Positions 28,541 to 39,797 of a stretch of 64,000 nt of DNA are shown piece by piece. Each line of letters begins with the position of its first letter. Position 1 is the first letter of the stretch. The stretch is from Bolinopsis microptera (taxonomy: Eukaryota; Ctenophora; Tentaculata; Lobata; Bolinopsidae): contig NC_087074.1 in NCBI RefSeq assembly GCF_026151205.1, forward strand, positions 17,148,712 to 17,212,711, read 5' to 3'. The notes beneath the pieces are model-generated. The model worked only from the letters and a program-made list of their open reading frames with translations. It was not told the DNA's origin and searched no databases. The position numbers and the translations under genes were made by a program.

Positions 28541-29437
28541 GTGGGCGCGATTCACGCAGCAGTTAGTATTGCAGGACCCATTCTTTTCATTTTATATATT
28601 GACGACCAACTTGGTACATTGGTAACTGCTCTGGGAAAGGTGTTTGCTGACGACACCAAGCTCATTGGAAAAATCATGGACCTAGCTACCAAAAGCCTAC
28701 TTCAAGACGACCTCCTCAATGTAATCAGTAATCGCTTGGGCCCTGAAGAACAACATGCAACTAAATGAGGCCAAATTATAAATATTGAATTAGAGCTTGA
28801 ACAATTCATTACTGTTAAGAGAATTGCCCTTCGGCTTCACCAGTCAATATTCCTGTTACAATTTAACAAATGGAAGAACTATTGACCTAGCCAAAACTGT
28901 GAGTGACCTAGGGGTTCTCCTGTCAAATGACTGCTCCTGGTCTTCACTCTTCTCACAATCTCACATACAGCAGATGGCTAAAACAGCAAGGACGATGACG
29001 TCATGGGTCCTTATGAGCGTATTCAGAGATATAGGTCACGCTTCCTGATTCCTCATGCTCACACTCTACAAAACCATGGTGAGAAGCAAACTCGAATACT
29101 GCTGCCCGGTGTGGAACCCTGACAAGATCAGCGATATAGAAGCTATTGAAAGCATCCAACGACACTACACTCGTCGAATCAGTGGCTGCCAGAACCTTGA
29201 TTACTGGGAACGCCTGTAGAACCTGAATCTTCTGACTTATTTCATTACAGAGACGCAGAGAACGATACATCATAATCCATACATGGAAGATGATGAATGG
29301 ACTAGCTCCGAACGACATCATCATGCAGTTCAAGGAAAGCTCCCGGCACGGTGTAAAGGCCACTGTGCCTGCATTTAACAAAAAAGCACAATGCTCAATC
29401 TCGACCCATTATGAAAACTCTTTTGGAGTAAAAGCTT
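28541..29437 (+). pseudogene. 5'-truncated, frameshifted non-LTR retrotransposon (reverse transcriptase fragment)
   Basis: Frames interrupted by stops and shifts give, in order: GPILFILYIDDQ ... VFADDTKLIG (28574-28670, the catalytic FADD motif of reverse transcriptase); VSDLGVLLSNDCSWSS (28900-28950, as in E-K-D-L-G-V-L-x-S-x-D-L-x-W); and KTMVRSKLEYCCPVWNP (29073-29122), then QRHYTRRISG, RRERYIIIHTWKMMNGLAP and HYENSFGVKA. This order is that of the C-terminal half of CR1/jockey-type LINE ORF2. The copy stops where the next transposon begins, before the W-N-x-L-P motif normally found there. It is dead. Confidence 0.85.
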
Positions 29438-29440
29438 AAA

Positions 29441-30583
29441 GCGTGGCGTGACACTCCCTCTTTTTCACTATTGTCTTCATAAAATGAGAACGCTTTAAGC
29501 TAAGAACTCCAAATTTTTTGCACACATTGGCTTGATAATTGAAAACCTTTCCCAAAGTTTCAAGTTCATTGGTTAAAATATGGCTAAGTTATGACCATTT
29601 CAAAACTCATCGGATACGTGATCCGAGCATTCAGTCAGTGATCTCGTCACTTGGTTAATGGCCTGTTTGGCTCACATGCACCGCTTGATTGGTTGCAGCC
29701 TGCTTATGGGCCGGCCTATACAGCTGACAGCACCTAAAACGCTATCACACGAATTTATGGTGGTGTCACCATTTCAGGGCTTGTTAGCCCTGCTAGTCAC
29801 AGGTTCCTTACAATCAATAAAAATGGTTCACTATCCTCCCTTTACTGCAGAACAACGATTGTTCGTCTACCTGAAGAAAGAAAATGGGGAGTTCTACCCT
29901 CAGATTAAACGACAATTTCAGATGAAATTCAACCGACCACCCCCTTGCCGGAAAAGCTGCTTTGACATTCATCACAAGATCAAGTTTACGTTTTCTGCAC
30001 ACGATCGGCGAAGAGTCGGCAGAAGACGAACTGCGAGGACTGTAGAAAACATCACGATGGTTGTTGGTGACGTGATGGACATACCTAAGATTGGCACCCG
30101 GAAACGAGCTCCTGCCTTAGACCTCAGCAGAACAACCCTTCAGCGAATCCTAAAGCAACTTTTGGACCGTGATTTCCAGTCGAGGATAAATTTCGCCAAC
30201 ACATTCCTTGAACTTGAAATTATTGAATTGTTTTTGTGTGGGAATTTTTATTAGTTGATTTCATTTATTGATTTATCCTAAAAATTTGTGTTTTCCTTTC
30301 TAGCAAAGACCTCATTAATACACGCTAACGCCTTACTCTTGATCAGATTGGGTGACGAGATCACTAATTGAGTGCAAATATCACTGACTGAGTGCTCGGA
30401 TCACATATCCGATGGATTTTAAAATGGTCATAACTCAGCCATATTTTAACCAATGAACTTGAAACTTTTGGAAAAGTTTTCAATTATCAAGCCAAATGTG
30501 TGCAAAAAATTTTGAGTTCTTAGCTTAAAGCGTTCTTATTTTATGAAGACAATAGTGAAAAAAGAGGGAGTGTCACGCCACGC
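29441..30583 (+). mobile_element. mariner-type element with about 200-bp inverted repeats (~1.14 kb)
   Basis: The left arm from GCGTGGCGTGACACTCCCTC to about 29655 is mirrored by the right arm from about 30350 to 30583, with scattered mismatches and small indels (a second GATCACTAATTGAGTGC block on the right). The core holds a truncated transposase gene. The right border is followed by a perfect hairpin (GCCACGCCCA / TGGGCGTGGC, 30577-30603), so exact ends and the target duplication are uncertain. It interrupts or abuts the LINE fragment. Confidence 0.75.
29823..30254 (+). pseudogene. mariner-type transposase, DNA-binding half only
   Basis: From the ATG at 29823 the product begins with FTAEQRLFVYLKKENGEFYP, the first helix-turn-helix of the mariner-type transposase N-terminus (DUF4817-like). 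It continues with RRRVGRRRTARTVENI, an RPRT-like linker, and LDLSRTTLQRILKQLL, the second helix-turn-helix. An upstream in-frame ATG at 29658 would add 55 residues that lie within the TIR and are less likely. The frame ends after about 143 residues, and the DDE/D catalytic domain (some 200 residues) is absent. The copy cannot catalyse transposition but could in principle still bind ends. Confidence 0.75.
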
Positions 30584-30603
30584 CCACTGTAATTGGGCGT
30601 GGC

Positions 30604-32730
30604 TTACGAAACTTTCAGGAAATCTAAGTTTGACCCATATCTATAATCTCTGAAATTTTGGTGCAATTTGTAGACGAATTACGTGAGTTATTAAGAGGTT
30701 GCGTGTGGGTAGTCACTTATGGGCCTTGTATATCTTATATAGTAAGATATACGCGCGCGCGTAAGCATGCGCGCGGCGCCAAGATCAGATCGAATTGAAT
30801 TGCTGCGCGCGTCAGCAATTACCTGCCTTGAAGTCTTCGCCGCAGGAGTCCAGGACATGCAAAAGTTTGGGACACAGAAGATGTTTTTCTCTCTACTCAG
30901 AATTGTAAGCGAATGTCGCCCCACATACCAGTTTAGATGCAAAATTAGCGCAAAAGTTAGCTCCGTGCGCAAATGTCACAATTACGCCAGATTAACCTGT
31001 AGTCTGATGAGATTTTGGCGCTGATTAAAATTTTTCGGCGACCAAATATTGAACAGATAAACTTTCACAGTCCAGGCAAGCAATTTACCGACATGGATCA
31101 AATATGAGTAATTAGATTTCTGCAATACATTGTTACAGTTCGGATGAAAAATAGTGCTTGAGACCGAATTCCAAACCAGGTCCCAGACCTTCTGTATGCG
31201 ACGCTTTAATGTTGCCACTGAGGCGACATTTGCTTACAATTCTGAGAAATAAACCGGGGCGACTTTCTTACAATTTCGCTTACAATTTTGCTAGAACACC
31301 TCCTCTTGGGACAAGATTGTGCTGAGGATGTATTCTCAGTTTTTGTGGCAAGGCCCCCATCTTGTAATTTGCCTACTATCGAGTTATTACCAGTATTAAA
31401 TTCTATATTATTCAAAATTTAGCTATTAATGTATTAATAATTATGATTGAAATCGATTATCAAGAATTGAGCAAGTTATTAGGTAAGAATTAAGATATGG
31501 TTACCGTGGAGTTCTGTATTAGTGTTATGTAGTGTAGTATTAGTACTGTTATGTAGTGTTGCTGCTGCAAGCGTGCCACAAATGAGCCAAAAATATCGAC
31601 AAAATGCACGTTCTTCAGAAAACCCTGCTTTCCTTCAATTATCTATATATAAGTATAACATAAGGTCACCTTATTAATTTAACTTTGAATGGTTTAAATG
31701 AGAACCTGTCAAAATTGTCGACGAATTTTACATGTTTCTTATTAAGTTATATTATAAGAATCTAGAGGTGGAATATTTAATTACTACAAATAAGACGCAA
31801 TTACATAATTCTCATTTCACATCCACTCACAATGAGTTATTAGTCGCTACAGGCGTTTGCTGTTGACTAAAGTACGCATTTATACAAATATTTCTCTACT
31901 AAAAACCTGTTGGTAGGTTAAAAGATTGTAAAATCATTAGAATATCGAACAGACTTGATGGTTTTGTTTCAAAAACCCAGTAAATTAAATTAATCATATT
32001 TCGTCATTGGGCTAGCGTTATTTGAAACATGATTTTAAAGCTATAATAATCTTATTAGAGGCCACAGCTCAGAAATGCTTTCAGTTTTAAAGAAGGTATT
32101 TAAGATTACCTCGTGCTTTGTGATAAGGTCTAATTAAATCATGTCAATAAAATATCCACCAATTGCCAAAAGACTTGACAGATTTAATATAACTAGCAGT
32201 GTCTCTATCTAATCAGTATTCCTATACTCAACAATACTAATTAAATATGAATCTAATTTACAGGATAACTACAGAACATGCAAATATAGAACTTCCAAAG
32301 GACCCGAGAAGAGCCGATTTTATTATTAATTTGAGCCATCATGAAAAAAACTCTGAAACGTCTACTAAATCAACTTAATTTTACCACAGTTTCTACTTTA
32401 TTACTTTCATTATGATCACTCATTTTATTAAACAGTGCAGGCTTGTATTAGTACGTTAGCAAACCATGTCTCAAAAGTGCTATCCAATTTATCGTTTTTA
32501 TTAGTAACTCTGTTGTTACTTGTTACCTGTATATACATTATACAGGTGACTGTTTAATGATTTACAAATAAGGTGTGATCTCTAACCAATCCTTTGAGCG
32601 TGGTAATTAATTATGTAAAATGATGGAGTTGTCGGTAATAATAGCAATATACTTTATCTAAAAGTGTGTAACGTTGACTCCACAATTAAGGGTAAAAGGA
32701 ACGTAACTGTATCTAGTGTGTTATAACCGT
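30604..32730. other. intergenic DNA with a CpG-rich palindromic patch
   Basis: Around 30729-30800 the dyad TATATCTTATATAGTAAGATAT is followed by ACGCGCGCGCGTAAGC and GCATGCGCGCGGCGCC, an unusually GC-rich spot. TGCGCGCGTCAGCAATTACC is close by. No exon is recognised; frames of 70-85 residues here match nothing I know. The remainder is AT-rich. Confidence 0.4.
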
Positions 32731-34474
32731 CCTGTTACACATTACACACCGTCCTGTTACACACCCTCCTGTTACACACCGTCCTGTTACACACCGTCCT
32801 GTTACACACCCTCCTGTTACACACCCTCCTGTTACACACCCTCCTGTTACACACCCTCCTGTTACACACCCTCCTGTTACACACCCTCCTGTTACACACT
32901 CTCCTGTTACACACCCTCCTGTTACACACCGTCCTGTTACACACCGTCCTGTTACACACCGTCCTGTTACACACCGTCCTGTTACACACCCTCCTGTTAC
33001 ACACCGTCCTGTTACACACCCTCCTGTTACACACCCTCCTGTTACACACCCTCCTGTTACACACCCTCCTGTTACACACTCTCCTGTTACACACTCTCCT
33101 GTTACACACCGTCCTGTTACACACCGTCCTGTTACACACCGTCCTGTTACACACCCTCCTGTTACACACCGTCCTGTTACACACCGTCCTGTTACACACC
33201 CTCCTGTTACACACCCTCCTGTTACACACCCTCCTGTTACACACCCTCCTGTTACACACCCTCCTGTTACACACCCTCCTGTTACACACTCTCCTGTTAC
33301 ACACCCTCCTGTTACACACCGTCCTGTTACACACCGTCCTGTTACACACCGTCCTGTTACACACCCTCCTGTTACACACCGTCCTGTTACACACCCTCCT
33401 GTTACACACCCTCCTGTTACACACCGTCCTGTTACACACCCTCCTGTTACACACCCTCCTGTTACACACCGTCCTGTTACACACCGTCCTGTTACACACC
33501 CTCCTGTTACACACCCTCCTGTTACACACCCTCCTGTTACACAATACACACCGTCCTGTTACACACCGTCCTGTTACACACCCTCCTGTTACACACCCTC
33601 CTGTTACACACCGTCCTGTTACACACCCTCCTGTTACACACCGTCCTGTTACACACCCTCCTGTTACACACCCTCCTGTTACACACCGTCCTGTTACACA
33701 CCGTCCTGTTACATACCGGCCTGTTACACACCCTCCTGTTACACACCCTCCTGTTACACACCGTCCTGTTACACACCGTCCTGTTACACACCGTCCTGTT
33801 ACACACCTTCCTGTTACACACCCTCCTGTTACACACCGTCCTGTTACACACCCTCCTGTTACACACCGTCCTGTTACACACCGTCCTGTTACACACCGTC
33901 CTGTTACACACCGTCCTGTTACACACCGTCCTGTTACACACCATCCTGTTACACACCGTCCTGTTACACGCCCTCCTGTTACACACCGTCCTGTTACACA
34001 CCGTCCTGTTACACACCCTCCTGTTACACACCCTCCTGTTACACACCCTCCTGTTACACACCCTCCTGTTACACACCCTCCTGTTACACAATACACACCG
34101 TCCTGTTACACACCGTCCTGTTACATACCGGCCTGTTACACACCCTCCTGTTACACACCCTCCTGTTACACACCGTCCTGTTACACACCGTCCTGTTACA
34201 CACCGTCCTGTTACACACCTTCCTGTTACACACCCTCCTGTTACACACCGTTCTGTTACACACCCTCCTGTTTCACACCGTCCTGTTACACACCGTCCTG
34301 TTACACACCGTCCTGTTACACACCGTCCTGTTACACACCGTCCTGTTACACACCGTCCTGTTACACGCCTTCCTGTTACACACCCTCCTGTTACACACCC
34401 TCCTGTTACACACCCTCCTGTTACACACCCTCCTGTTACACACCCTCCTGTTACACACCGTCCTGTTACACACC
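32731..34474. repeat. 15-bp minisatellite, about 116 copies (1.74 kb)
   Basis: Tandem CTCCTGTTACACACC with a binary variant, GTCCTGTTACACACC, and rarer TTCCT, GGCCT and ACACTCTCC forms. Two irregular units (ACACAATACACACC at about 33537 and 34085) shift the reading frame. Blocks with private variants are duplicated: the run CATACCGGCC ... CACCTTCC at 33711-33810 recurs at 34122-34222. The 600-residue Cys-Tyr-Thr-Pro-Ser frame and its relatives are artefacts of a stop-free 15-mer. Confidence 0.98.
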
Positions 34475-36636
34475 TATACCTACCATTTGTAATTTTATTC
34501 CGTAACTTTCATCCCTGAGAATTTACGACGTTTAAATTCCAATTTTAAAGGTGTTATAATATCGTAAATATCGCAAATCGTTTAATAAGTCACACCCAAA
34601 ACAGCCTGTTGAAATCTGCCTCTAACATTTCTAATTACCCACTTCCCTTAAATGTTTTTATACGTATAAATGTTATAAATAATAATTACATAAACGTTAT
34701 AATATCATTATAATTTATAGTAAGTTGCTTTAGCTCACAAGGTTTCTTAAAGTGGCGAACTTTTAGGAAAAGTGAAACCTGTTTGATGCTAGCAAGATCT
34801 TCGATGAATAAAATTAGGATTGATCCAAATTTTAGACAAAAGTTTATAAATTTGGCTGGATCTTGTTCATGGCCGATTAGTGTGGCTTATTTACCTTATT
34901 ATAGGTTCACAAACGACTGTAAAATGTGCTGGAGGCATCTACATACCACATCTGTTCCGGAATTTAATTGTTTCCAGCATTCCACTGTGTTAATTGCCGG
35001 GAAGCCTTTAAACATTTCGATGAATTAAAGATCTTGAACAAGTTAGCGTTCATAAAACCTGTAAGTCCAGTGAAGCGAATTTGCTAAATTCAGCTGAGCT
35101 ATATAGATTATACTATAATCATTATAGGGGCTGTATTCTTATTAAAATATTATTCGCTGACTAGCAAAAATGTATTTTATAATTTATAATCCCATAATTT
35201 GATGAATGTGTGATATTTCTTGGAGTCATATTTTATATTGATAATTAAAGTGTTTTCTATGGCACCAAATTCATAATTTACACAAGCCATTTAAAAGGCC
35301 CGGAAATTGAATTTATTAACCTCGCAGACTTGGAGTGCCATTCACCAAATATAAGGTTTTATTACACAGTGAGCGTTGAAAAGTTGTAAGTACACAACAC
35401 ATCAGTCAACTTAATCATGTGTCATTCCTCCAACGTGTAATACTATTAATAACAAGGAAGTACAAATATACAAATATCAACCAGATCCTGATCCGTATAT
35501 AGTGTAAAATTAGATAAGTACTAAGTAGTAGTGATTATATTAGATAAGTACTAAGTAGTAGTGATTATATAAGATTATATTAGTTTCACTCCTAGAACAC
35601 TGTTTACAAAAGTACAAAGTTTTAGTTTACTATTTCACTCCCTACTACAGCTATAAACCTAGCACACTACCCCCCCACTGTTTACAAAGTCAGTATTTTC
35701 CGCTCAATTAACTTCACCAACCCTGCATAACTTCTATGAAAAGCAGGAAAACACGTGATATCAATCCCAGCGTTTTGATTGGCTAACACGATCTCAGCTA
35801 GGCCCTGATTGGCTCACACGATCTCAGAATGCCCACGTGACTTGTGTTCAAGAGCTGATCTGTCAATGTGATCTCCTTCTCAACTTGTCAGACCGGTAAA
35901 CTCCTTTTGTTCAGGTACTAATACTGTCTGTCTGAACTCTATAAACAGGCAATCCTGCGTAAGAGATGAAGGTTTAATGAACTCTGGTGTAATTTGTACC
36001 TAGTATTTCAGGGTCACATTGTTAATATTCAGCGTCATGCGCCCTTAAATAACTTGTAACAACGGAACTACCATTTTCAGAGATCACGAGTACAATATAC
36101 CTCTTACAAATATCTGCCAGAACTGCACTCACAGTTCTAGCTTTCTAGCACCAGTCTCCTTCATTACGTCCCCTCTACCAACCAATACAAGATTAATTTA
36201 ATAAACCCCAAATCCTCTAATAATTCCTCTCGTGCACCAATGAGCCTGCAGGTGAGCTCACCCGAAGGAAGGAAGCATTAATTCTTATCGTCTTACATCA
36301 GACCTCCGTAATAATGAGATTTCGACACTATTGAATTTCAGTTTTCAGTGCAACACTACTCAGTGTTACGTACATTAGGTAATGCATCGTTCCATGATAA
36401 GCATGGTGTCATTGTCCAACGTTTTAAAAGATTGCTATCACATAGTCATCTAACTCGGATTCTCCTTTTTAAACTAGTTCTAATTTATTTTTGCAATAAT
36501 CTCAAGCTGGCACGAGGATTTTCTCAACACTTATAAATATTTTCTAAATACGACATAGAATTGAAATTAGCGGACTTTATGTTATTATCATACTACGTAT
36601 TATAAAATGTAGCATATTGTCTAGCGTCACCAGAAG
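34475..36636. other. intergenic DNA
   Basis: AT-rich with no recognised gene. A 30-bp unit containing AGATAAGTACTAAGTAGTAG is duplicated at 35512-35572. GATTGGCTAACACGATCTCA and GATTGGCTCACACGATCTCA form a second short duplication near 35776-35826. Confidence 0.5.
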
Positions 36637-36790
36637 AAGTAACAGTAAGTAACAGTAAGTAACAGTAAGTAACAGTAAGTAACAGTAAGTAACAGTAAGT
36701 AACAGTAAGTAACAGTAAGTAACAGTAAGTAACAGTAAGTAACAGTAAGTAACAGTAAGTAACAGTAAGTAGCAGTAAGTAACAGTAAGT
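36637..36790. repeat. 10-bp minisatellite AACAGTAAGT
   Basis: About fifteen nearly perfect copies. Each unit contains GTAAGT, the consensus first six bases of animal introns, on the plus strand. Minus-strand frames (Leu-Leu-Leu-Thr-Val-Thr-Tyr-Cys-Tyr) are artefacts. Confidence 0.96.
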
Positions 36791-39430
36791 GGCTCCACAG
36801 GGTTGGGACTAGCGACACAACATGCGGCCCTCGGTGATTTGAGTTACCAATGACCTATTTAACCATATCCAGTAGCAAAAAACTCTATACATCGAAGTGC
36901 ACACTCAACTCCTCCCTGCTACTGGAGTATGTGTAGATTACACTCTCCAATTGATGGAATTTTACCGTGTAGTGACTAGTTATTATTGTTATCGTAAATA
37001 AGTGAAATTCCTGGAGGTGTTCGAGACAAGAATGCTGGACCCAATTTTGTCATAATGGGGGCAATATCCGCTTTAAAGGGTGCCGAGGCTATTATATAAA
37101 GTTAATTAAATACGCCTCAGCTTCCTTAATATAATACTTAAATGAATATTTAAATGTATGAACAACATGCGTAATCTTCTACATCTGCAATCTTCCATCC
37201 CGATCTAGGATAGGAGCAACTATATTCCACTCAGAAGCCACTGTATTTAAGAATCCTTATCATATTATAGGGAAAAGCTCTTAGACTTAAGTTTTACAAT
37301 TTGAACTGCAATGTTGAAATGGAAACACTATTGCTCAAATTCCTCCACACTTTTGAACCTCTGAGACTGTGTAAGTTACGGTATCTGAAGTGCTTTGTAT
37401 GTGATCGCTGACCAGGCAAATATGTTGCCCGCCCACCCCCCCTCCCCCAACCAGTCTCCGATATTATATTATCATACACCATACGATAAAGGATTCAACC
37501 TTTAGTTACTGATAATATCTTGATTTTATCTTCAACTTGATATTTATAATGCTTTTATAATCTTATCCCCTTGAGAAATGGTGATAATGGATATTTTAAG
37601 ATTGTATTACATATTTATAGATTTTAAATTATATCGATCCGTTAAGTTGTCCATTATATTTACATATATAAGAGAGGTGAGTATATTATGGCATATACTT
37701 GAATGAGAACACACACAGGAAGAAATATCTTATGTGTAGTAGTGAAATACTCTAGTTATACTGTACTAGTTATATATAAATAGTATATAATACTCTAGTT
37801 TAAATACTGTAGTAATAGTTTTTGTGGATTAGACTGTCTTTATCGTGATAACATTTCCACTGCCAGAACATAGCATACAGCACGCAATCTGAACAACTCT
37901 ATATTTACCCTTCAGCCCCCAATACAGACTACTACTATACTACTATACATGGCGTACCAGCTGTTTAATGGAGGGAAAATGTAATGTCCTCGGAACAAAC
38001 CGTATATTCACAGTTCATCCCGGCCTTGCACAAATCAAATTTTCAGCTACTTGAAAGTTTTCCTGCAGAAACTATTTGGAAGTGAGCCAAGTGTGGCAGT
38101 AGTGGCCCAGTAGCTCACAGTGGCATGGAAGGCAGTACATAGTCCAGTAGACGTGTTAAACACTGTCCAATGAAGGAGTTATAATCACACCATGTGACCA
38201 GCCCTCATCCAATTACAGAGAAGATCCTGTTTTTGCGTTTTATTTTAACTACACAGCGGTTAGTTTGAGATAAGACCTCTTTAACCGCTAGTCAGTGGCA
38301 GCTACACTAGAATTTTCTAAATAGTTTAGCCAGGTACGAAGACAAAAGAAAACTAAGTTCTCATTAAATAATGTATTATAAAAACTTGAAGTTTATCAGT
38401 TTATCATAGCGAAATGTTCGTTACTCGATCGAACATCTTTCAAGTTAAAACATCAGTCTCTGGATAAAATATGTTTTATCATCGAATTCTGTCAGTTTAA
38501 GTTTAATCTAAAGGGGTTTTCAACTAAATTTTATAAGAAACTAAAGGAAAATGCTATAAAATGGAATGGATCTGAACAAAAACCTTGAAAGCTTAATATT
38601 ATAAAGTATTTTCAGTGTTTACTTAACTCAGCAGTAAAATTAATAGCTGCGTGAAATTGATCAAAATTGTTTCTGACTGGAGTAATATCATGGATCTGAA
38701 CCAGTGCTCTTTAGATAAGCAGATAGTAAAAGGGAAACTGGTTGTAAAACTTAAAATTCGAGTATGAATAAGAAATTAACCATAAAATCATTATAAAATA
38801 CGGCCAGCATTTACATTCGTTTTGAGCATTTCTGATAATTAATAAAACTGAAAAGTGCGTGTATTCTCTCGCTGTTTGAAATAGAAAAATTCGTCTAAAG
38901 AATCGATAATTACGATTTGGAACGGGAGAATCAACGCAAAATTCAATGCTATTGTGTATTTTACATTCAACATAATATATCGGTGCTCTATATTTAAATT
39001 TACAAACTGATATCCAACTATTTTCTAAGTGTACGCATTTGAAATTGGGTCTGACTGACACAGGGAAGTTGTCTAACAAATCCTATAATACTGACACCCT
39101 AACTGTCAGTCAGACACCTAATAGAGAATGCCATAATCAAATGGCAATTTGAGAAACTTATATCTATTGAAAGGTTGTGACAATTATAGTTGCGGTTTGT
39201 ATCATAAGCATCATACTATGTACTATTATAAGGAACAATATTACTCATCAAATATGAAATAACTAATAACTGCAGAAGTTAGGACAACAATTAGTTCAAA
39301 TTCAAAGTCAATAATCTTACTACAAATAAAAGCGTCGCAAAATAATGTTGTTTAAATCAATCATAACATTATTGTGTTTCAGACACCCGGCCTGATAGCC
39401 CTGAAACAAAACAAACCGTTCAAATTGAAT
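36791..39430. other. intergenic DNA
   Basis: AT-rich, with no recognisable exon, RNA or transposon. A 122-residue minus-strand frame at 38711-39079 has no family resemblance and uses AT-rich codons; I treat it as chance. Confidence 0.45.
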
Positions 39431-39488
39431 AACAACAAGTTACTAACAAGTTACCAACAAGTTACTAACAAGTTACTAACAAGTTACC
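39431..39488. repeat. 11-bp repeat AACAAGTTACT
   Basis: Five copies of CAAGTTACTAA or CAAGTTACCAA, lying some 310 bases beyond the 3' end of the minus-strand membrane protein gene. Confidence 0.85.
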
Positions 39489-39579
39489 AGTCTCTTAACC
39501 TGAATTCCATTATAATAGTGATAATGAGAGCTACAGTCTTGATGATTCGGAAATGGTTTTATTCACAATAATATCTTCT

Positions 39580-39585
39580 TTTATT
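39580..39585 (-). promoter_or_regulatory. candidate polyadenylation signal for the membrane protein gene
   Basis: AATAAA on the minus strand, 213 nt after the stop codon at 39798. A second one lies at 39558-39563. Confidence 0.4.
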
Positions 39586-39797
39586 TTCACTAAAGACAGA
39601 TCCCCGCGAGACAGCCTCAAACAAATACGCATAATATACATTGTCTTATGTTGATCTGACTTTTAATTCGGGAATCCGGTACTTTCTGCCAGCAGCTGTG
39701 ATCTTTTCTTACAAATCATCATCTTTCTCATCTCCCCAATTTACAAGCGTATTCCTAGGATTGGCGTACAGTTTTACCTAGATAGTTTCAATCATCT

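Noticed and set aside
32264-32379. A possible last Gα exon after a TTTACAG acceptor
   Set aside because: In the phase required by exon 9 it hits a stop at once, and the true last exon with the TATDT motif is at 20907-21097.
32716-34518. Long frames of 600, 453 and 278 residues
   Set aside because: They are translations of a stop-free 15-bp tandem repeat in several phases and both strands, with no domain outside the repeat.
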